64,000 nt of DNA, taken from positions 385,001 through 449,000 of the forward strand of contig JADJXE010000001.1 in the NCBI GenBank assembly GCA_016716005.1, in the 5' to 3' direction. A program made the position numbers and the translations under genes. Under the pieces are notes generated by a model, which made no database searches, was not told the origin of the DNA, and was given only the letters and a program-made list of their open reading frames with translations. Numbering within the stretch: the stretch's first letter is position 1; each line of letters begins with the position of its first letter. This DNA is from Acidimicrobiales bacterium (GTDB taxonomy: Bacteria > Actinomycetota > Acidimicrobiia > Acidimicrobiales > JADJXE01). Shown one piece after another: positions 61,187 through 64,000 of the stretch.

Positions 61187-61470
61187 ACCACCGGTTTCCA
61201 GGTCGAACACGGCGCCGCGCACCGTCGGCAGGAGGTCGAGGAGGGTGGCGAGGAGCGCACCGGCGCCACCCTCGACGTCGCACCCATGCCCGCCACCCGC
61301 CGGGATGGTCGCGACGCAGGAACGTCGTGATCGGGGTCGGCCGGACCCGGCCGCGGCGGTCGAAGCGCAGCCACCCGCGGGTCGCTCCGAAGCGCAGCAG
61401 CCGCTCGAGGCGCTCCGGGTCCGCGCTTACCCGGCCCGCGAGCCCGGCGGGGCTCGTCGGTCACCTCGAT
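61187..61470 (-). pseudogene. Decayed SAM O-methyltransferase fragment
   Basis: The 630-base stretch 60964-61595 holds no intact gene. Minus-strand translation here gives GLAGRVSADPERLERLLR, then TPITTFLRRDHPGGWRAWV, which look like the N-terminal dimerisation domain of small-molecule O-methyltransferases. In another frame directly after comes CDVEGGAGALLATLLDLLP and TVRGAVFDLETGG, resembling SAM motif I (DVGGGxGALLA...LRGVLFDLP). Roughly 100 residues that normally separate the two are missing, frames change and no stop-to-start reading frame remains, so I read it as a remnant with deletion and frameshift. It is a by-eye assignment. Confidence 0.45.
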
Positions 61471-61595
61471 CAGACCACCTGTGGTCGCCACCCTCTCGAG
61501 CCCTTGGTCCCGAGACCGTGCCGGGACGGTCACACCGACGAGACCGGCAGCGGCCACGGCGGGCCGAAGGGGGCTGGACCCCTAGCGGTCACGGG

Positions 61596-62423
61596 TCACT
61601 GCCTCGGCGTCAGCGAGTCGAGCGTCCACTCCCCCGACTCGGTGTAGGTGACGTCGCCGATGGGCGAGCCCGACGTGATCTGCAGCTCCCACCGGGATCG
61701 CAGCGGCAAGCCCGTGTCGGTCGCGAACCAGGTGTCGAGCACGCCGTGGCCCCGCTGGGCGCCCGAGTAGCGGCGCTCGTACCGGTTGTGGCCGGCCGAC
61801 ACCTCCTCGCCGGCGACAGTCACGGCCTCGTCGCCCAGGAAGGTCACCGTGCCGATCAGCTCGCTGCGGCCCCTGCCGTCGGTGACGACGGTGCACGTGT
61901 CGTCCCAGGTCGTGCCGGCGGTCGCGCCTCGTCGAAGGGACGGAACCGGCGGTTCGCACGCCGAGATCGAGAGGCTCTCGGGATGGGCCACCACGAGATC
62001 GATCCGCTGGAACACCGCGCCGCCCTCGTCGACGACGTGATCGCCCTCGATGCAGTAGCGCCAGGTCTGCCAGTGGTTGGCGTTGTAGTCGATGCGCAGG
62101 TCCCAGCAGCTGTCGCCGCGCCAGGTGACCGTCGCCGTCAGAGTCGGGCCGATCGTCTGGCCGGTCGTCTGGAAGCTCAGCTTCTCCGAGCCCGAGCCGG
62201 TGAGGGTGTACACGCCCTGGGCTGGCCGGCCCAGCGCGGGGCCGCCGATCGTCGTCGACGCGCGATACCGGTCGACCGCCTCGTCGACGGAGACCCGTCG
62301 CGCGTCTCGACCCCGCACGACGAGCAGCACGAGCACGGCCCCGGCGAGGAGCGCCGCGCCCAGGACAGCGAGGACGACCCAGCGCCAGCGCCTCGGACGC
62401 TCGCCGGTGCTCACGTCTCCCAC
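61596..62423 (-). CDS. Membrane-anchored extracellular protein, unknown function
   Basis: 275 residues, no family recognised. Short basic N-terminus, one membrane segment (about 14-36, RWVVLAVLGAALLAGAVLVLLVV), then an extracytoplasmic beta-rich domain (GVYTLTGSGSEKLSF, TLTATVTWRGDSCWDLRIDY, TYTESGEWTLDSL) with four Cys that could pair. The repeated strand pattern suggests a lipid- or ligand-binding barrel, but that is only a guess. GTG or ATG choice: the frame starts at 62423, 49 bases after the phosphatase-like gene, and the two may be co-transcribed. Confidence 0.75.
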   Translation of the reverse strand: MGDVSTGERPRRWRWVVLAVLGAALLAGAVLVLLVVRGRDARRVSVDEAVDRYRASTTIGGPALGRPAQGVYTLTGSGSEKLSFQTTGQTIGPTLTATVTWRGDSCWDLRIDYNANHWQTWRYCIEGDHVVDEGGAVFQRIDLVVAHPESLSISACEPPVPSLRRGATAGTTWDDTCTVVTDGRGRSELIGTVTFLGDEAVTVAGEEVSAGHNRYERRYSGAQRGHGVLDTWFATDTGLPLRSRWELQITSGSPIGDVTYTESGEWTLDSLTPRQ

Positions 62424-62472
62424 CGGCCCGGCACGAGCCGGCTCCCCCGCCCGTGTCCGATCTGCGTGGTCC

Positions 62473-63828
62473 TCAACCCCGGCGCCCGGGTTCGGCCGGG
62501 CCGCGGCGGGTGGGGGCCGACGCCGGCGTCCGGGAGACCGCGTCGGCGAGGGGAGCGAGCGCCTCGTCGGCGCGGACGACGAGCGGCATCGCGAGGGTGG
62601 GATCGTCGGCGAGGAAGAACCCGAGGCTCGACTCTCGGTCGAGCCCGCCGTGGGTGCCCTCGAGGCGGCCGCCCCGCACCCATGCGCCGACGACCGCCGA
62701 GTACAACCCCCACGACCAGCAGGGCCCCAGCGAGAACAGGACGTTCGCCCGGCTCTGGATCCGATCGCCCGTCAGTGCCTGCGCGAGGCGACGGAGCGGA
62801 TCGGGGAAGTGCTCGAACGCCGTCTCTCGCAGCCACTCGTCGTCGCCCGCGTACCCCGCTGGGTCGAGCAGCCCGCCGGCGGCGAGTCGGCGGCGAGCCC
62901 CCGTCAGGCGCAGGGGATCGCCGCCGACGTCCTCGTAGGCGTACCTCGCCGCTCCGGCCGGCCCGTGCCAGCGGACGCGGCCCCGACCGGCCCCGGAGAC
63001 CACCTCGACGAGGTTCGGCCCCGGCGAGAAGGCCGCCAGCTCCACCGCGTGGTGACGGGCGATGGCGCGGGCCGCGGTGTCGGCACGGTCGGCGTCGCGG
63101 AGGAACAGCGCGCCGTAGTTGACCAGCCCGAACCTCGGTGCCACGACGTCGTCGGGCCCCTCGAGCCGATCCACCACCCGCAGCCCCGCATCGCGGAGGA
63201 GGCGGTCGAAGCCGCCGGCGTGGCGGATCTCGCAGCTCCCGCAGCCGTGGTCGGAGAAGAGCACGATGCGCAGCGGTCGTCCCCTCTCCTCGCGGTGCCG
63301 CCGGCCCAGGCCCGCGAGCCGCTCGTCGAGCTCGCCGAGGAAGTCGAGCACGCTCTCGTCGCCGTAGAGGTGCATGAGGCCGTCGGTTGCGCCGAGGTAC
63401 GCGACGACGACGTCGCGGTCGGACGCGAGGACCTCGCGCTCGATCTCGTCGAGCCCGCTGCGGGCCGCCCGCCGAGGTGACACGTAGTTGGACAGCTCGG
63501 ACACCAGGTCCCGGTGCGGCGCGTCGAGGTACTCGCTCCAGGGAGGGACGTCTCTCCCGTACGCCAGGGGACCGCCGCCCACGGTCGTGTTCGCGATCGA
63601 GTCGAAGTGGCGGAGCTCGTAGCGCCGGGACGGGGCCGCGCCGAAGGGCAGGAACAGCGACGCGAACGCGACGTGCGTCACGGTGGGGAACGGTGCGACG
63701 AGGGCCGACGGTGGCGGCCAACCGGCGAAGGCCCCCCGCCGGCAGGCCTCCGCCGCCACCCGGAAGGGAACCGCATCGAGGGCGAGCAGGAGCGTCCTCG
63801 GCTCTGCTCCTGCGACCTCACGCGGCAT
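62473..63828 (-). CDS. Alkaline-phosphatase-superfamily protein
   Basis: 451 residues, type I phosphodiesterase/nucleotide pyrophosphatase-like. Metal-site elements in order: LLLALDAVPF (Asp18), FPTVTHVAFASLF with Thr49 or Thr51 as nucleophile, YLGATDGLMHLYG (Asp, His), VLFSDHGCGS (Asp-His) and EGTHGGLDRESSLGFF (His). All ligands of a two-metal site are therefore present. No signal peptide or membrane segment is seen, so it is probably cytoplasmic. Substrate unknown; the enzyme could act on phosphodiesters, phosphonates or sulfates. Confidence 0.8.
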   Translation of the reverse strand: MPREVAGAEPRTLLLALDAVPFRVAAEACRRGAFAGWPPPSALVAPFPTVTHVAFASLFLPFGAAPSRRYELRHFDSIANTTVGGGPLAYGRDVPPWSEYLDAPHRDLVSELSNYVSPRRAARSGLDEIEREVLASDRDVVVAYLGATDGLMHLYGDESVLDFLGELDERLAGLGRRHREERGRPLRIVLFSDHGCGSCEIRHAGGFDRLLRDAGLRVVDRLEGPDDVVAPRFGLVNYGALFLRDADRADTAARAIARHHAVELAAFSPGPNLVEVVSGAGRGRVRWHGPAGAARYAYEDVGGDPLRLTGARRRLAAGGLLDPAGYAGDDEWLRETAFEHFPDPLRRLAQALTGDRIQSRANVLFSLGPCWSWGLYSAVVGAWVRGGRLEGTHGGLDRESSLGFFLADDPTLAMPLVVRADEALAPLADAVSRTPASAPTRRGPAEPGRRG

Positions 63829-63933
63829 GTCCCCTCAGCATACGGGCACCGCCGCCACGCCCCGGGGTAGGAGGGTCAGGGGCGCCCGGCGGCCGGTGCG
63901 CACGGCCTCGGAGGTCGCGACCGGTCCGGTCGG

Positions 63934-63939
63934 TAGGGT
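63934..63939 (+). promoter_or_regulatory. Candidate -10 hexamer of the rightmost gene
   Basis: TAGGGT, 11 bases before the ATG at 63951, in the 122-base gap between divergent genes. Confidence 0.35.
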
Positions 63940-63950
63940 GATGGCGGCGT

Positions 63951-64000
63951 ATGTCGACTGCCGCTGACCGAGTCCTCGAGGCGCACCCCCAAGCCGGTCC
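63951..64000 (+). CDS. N-terminus of an unidentified gene
   Basis: MSTAADRVLEAHPQAG, open to the end of the window; only 16 codons are visible, too few to assign a family. It is divergent from the phosphatase-like gene and follows a TAGGGT hexamer, which supports this start. An overlapping plus-strand frame ending at 63967 shows no family similarity and is not favoured. Confidence 0.45.
   Translation, partial: MSTAADRVLEAHPQAG

Noticed and set aside
61078..61647. Plus-strand coding gene in the 60.9-61.6 kb gap
   Set aside because: The open frame (rich in Arg, Pro, Gly) shows no domain and continues from the strand opposite the HNH gene; the minus strand holds better, though broken, similarity.

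Overview
The window is a very GC-rich, densely packed chromosomal segment of an actinobacterium (Actinomycetota). The gene orders pheST-arg-tyrS, infC-rpmI-rplT with a DUF1844 gene beside it, and mihF-gmk-rpoZ-coaBC-metK-priA-def-fmt-rsmB, the actinobacterial integration host factor, a helicase-degenerate PriA and a TCGAAC-N4-GTTCGA SOS box all point that way. A deep-branching, Acidimicrobiia-like lineage is my inference; the species cannot be read from the sequence. Nearly all genes lie on the minus strand, and most neighbours share a 1-8 base start/stop overlap (ATGA, GTGA, TGATG). No rRNA, tRNA, CRISPR array, insertion sequence or prophage was seen.

Layout by increasing coordinate (minus-strand transcription runs the other way). 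1-12 kb: pheS-pheT, then argC-argB-argD-argF-argR-argG-argH, a thioesterase, an alkyladenine glycosylase and the start of tyrS; argJ is missing from its usual place. 12-16 kb: glutamate decarboxylase, an rRNA 2'-O-methyltransferase-like gene, and infC-rpmI-rplT with a divergent DUF1844 gene. 16-21 kb: FMN riboswitch, then ribD-ribE-ribBA-ribH-hisG and a cold-shock-domain gene. 21-31 kb: a MogA-like gene, rsmB, fmt, def; two plus-strand RNA methyltransferase-type genes; priA, metK, coaBC, rpoZ, gmk, mihF.

31-42 kb: a plus-strand PAS-GGDEF-EAL protein whose EAL half has lost catalytic residues, then the UMP pathway pyrR-pyrB-pyrC-carA-carB-pyrD-(small ORF)-pyrF behind a PyrR-type RNA hairpin. 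42-52 kb: aroC-aroK-aroB-aroQ-pepP-efp-nusB-GNAT running into pyrR, preceded by alaS-ruvX-mltG-aroE, a DUF4388 protein and a prepilin peptidase. 52-60 kb: alaS, a small membrane-protein pair, rarA, aspS, hisS. 60-64 kb is the only accessory-looking part: an SOS-box-controlled DUF222/HNH protein, a decayed methyltransferase, an exported protein of unknown function, an alkaline-phosphatase-superfamily protein and the start of a divergent gene.

The genes are mostly housekeeping: arginine, riboflavin, pyrimidine and shikimate synthesis, translation (aminoacyl-tRNA synthetases, IF3, EF-P, deformylase, formyltransferase, ribosomal proteins) and replication/recombination. The points of interest are in control signals: a repeated TAnnnT hexamer 6-9 bases before start codons without ribosome binding sites (leaderless transcripts), an ARG-box-like site, a PyrR-loop leader, apparent ATC/ATA start codons, and the SOS box. 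I did not find a convincing undescribed multi-gene system.
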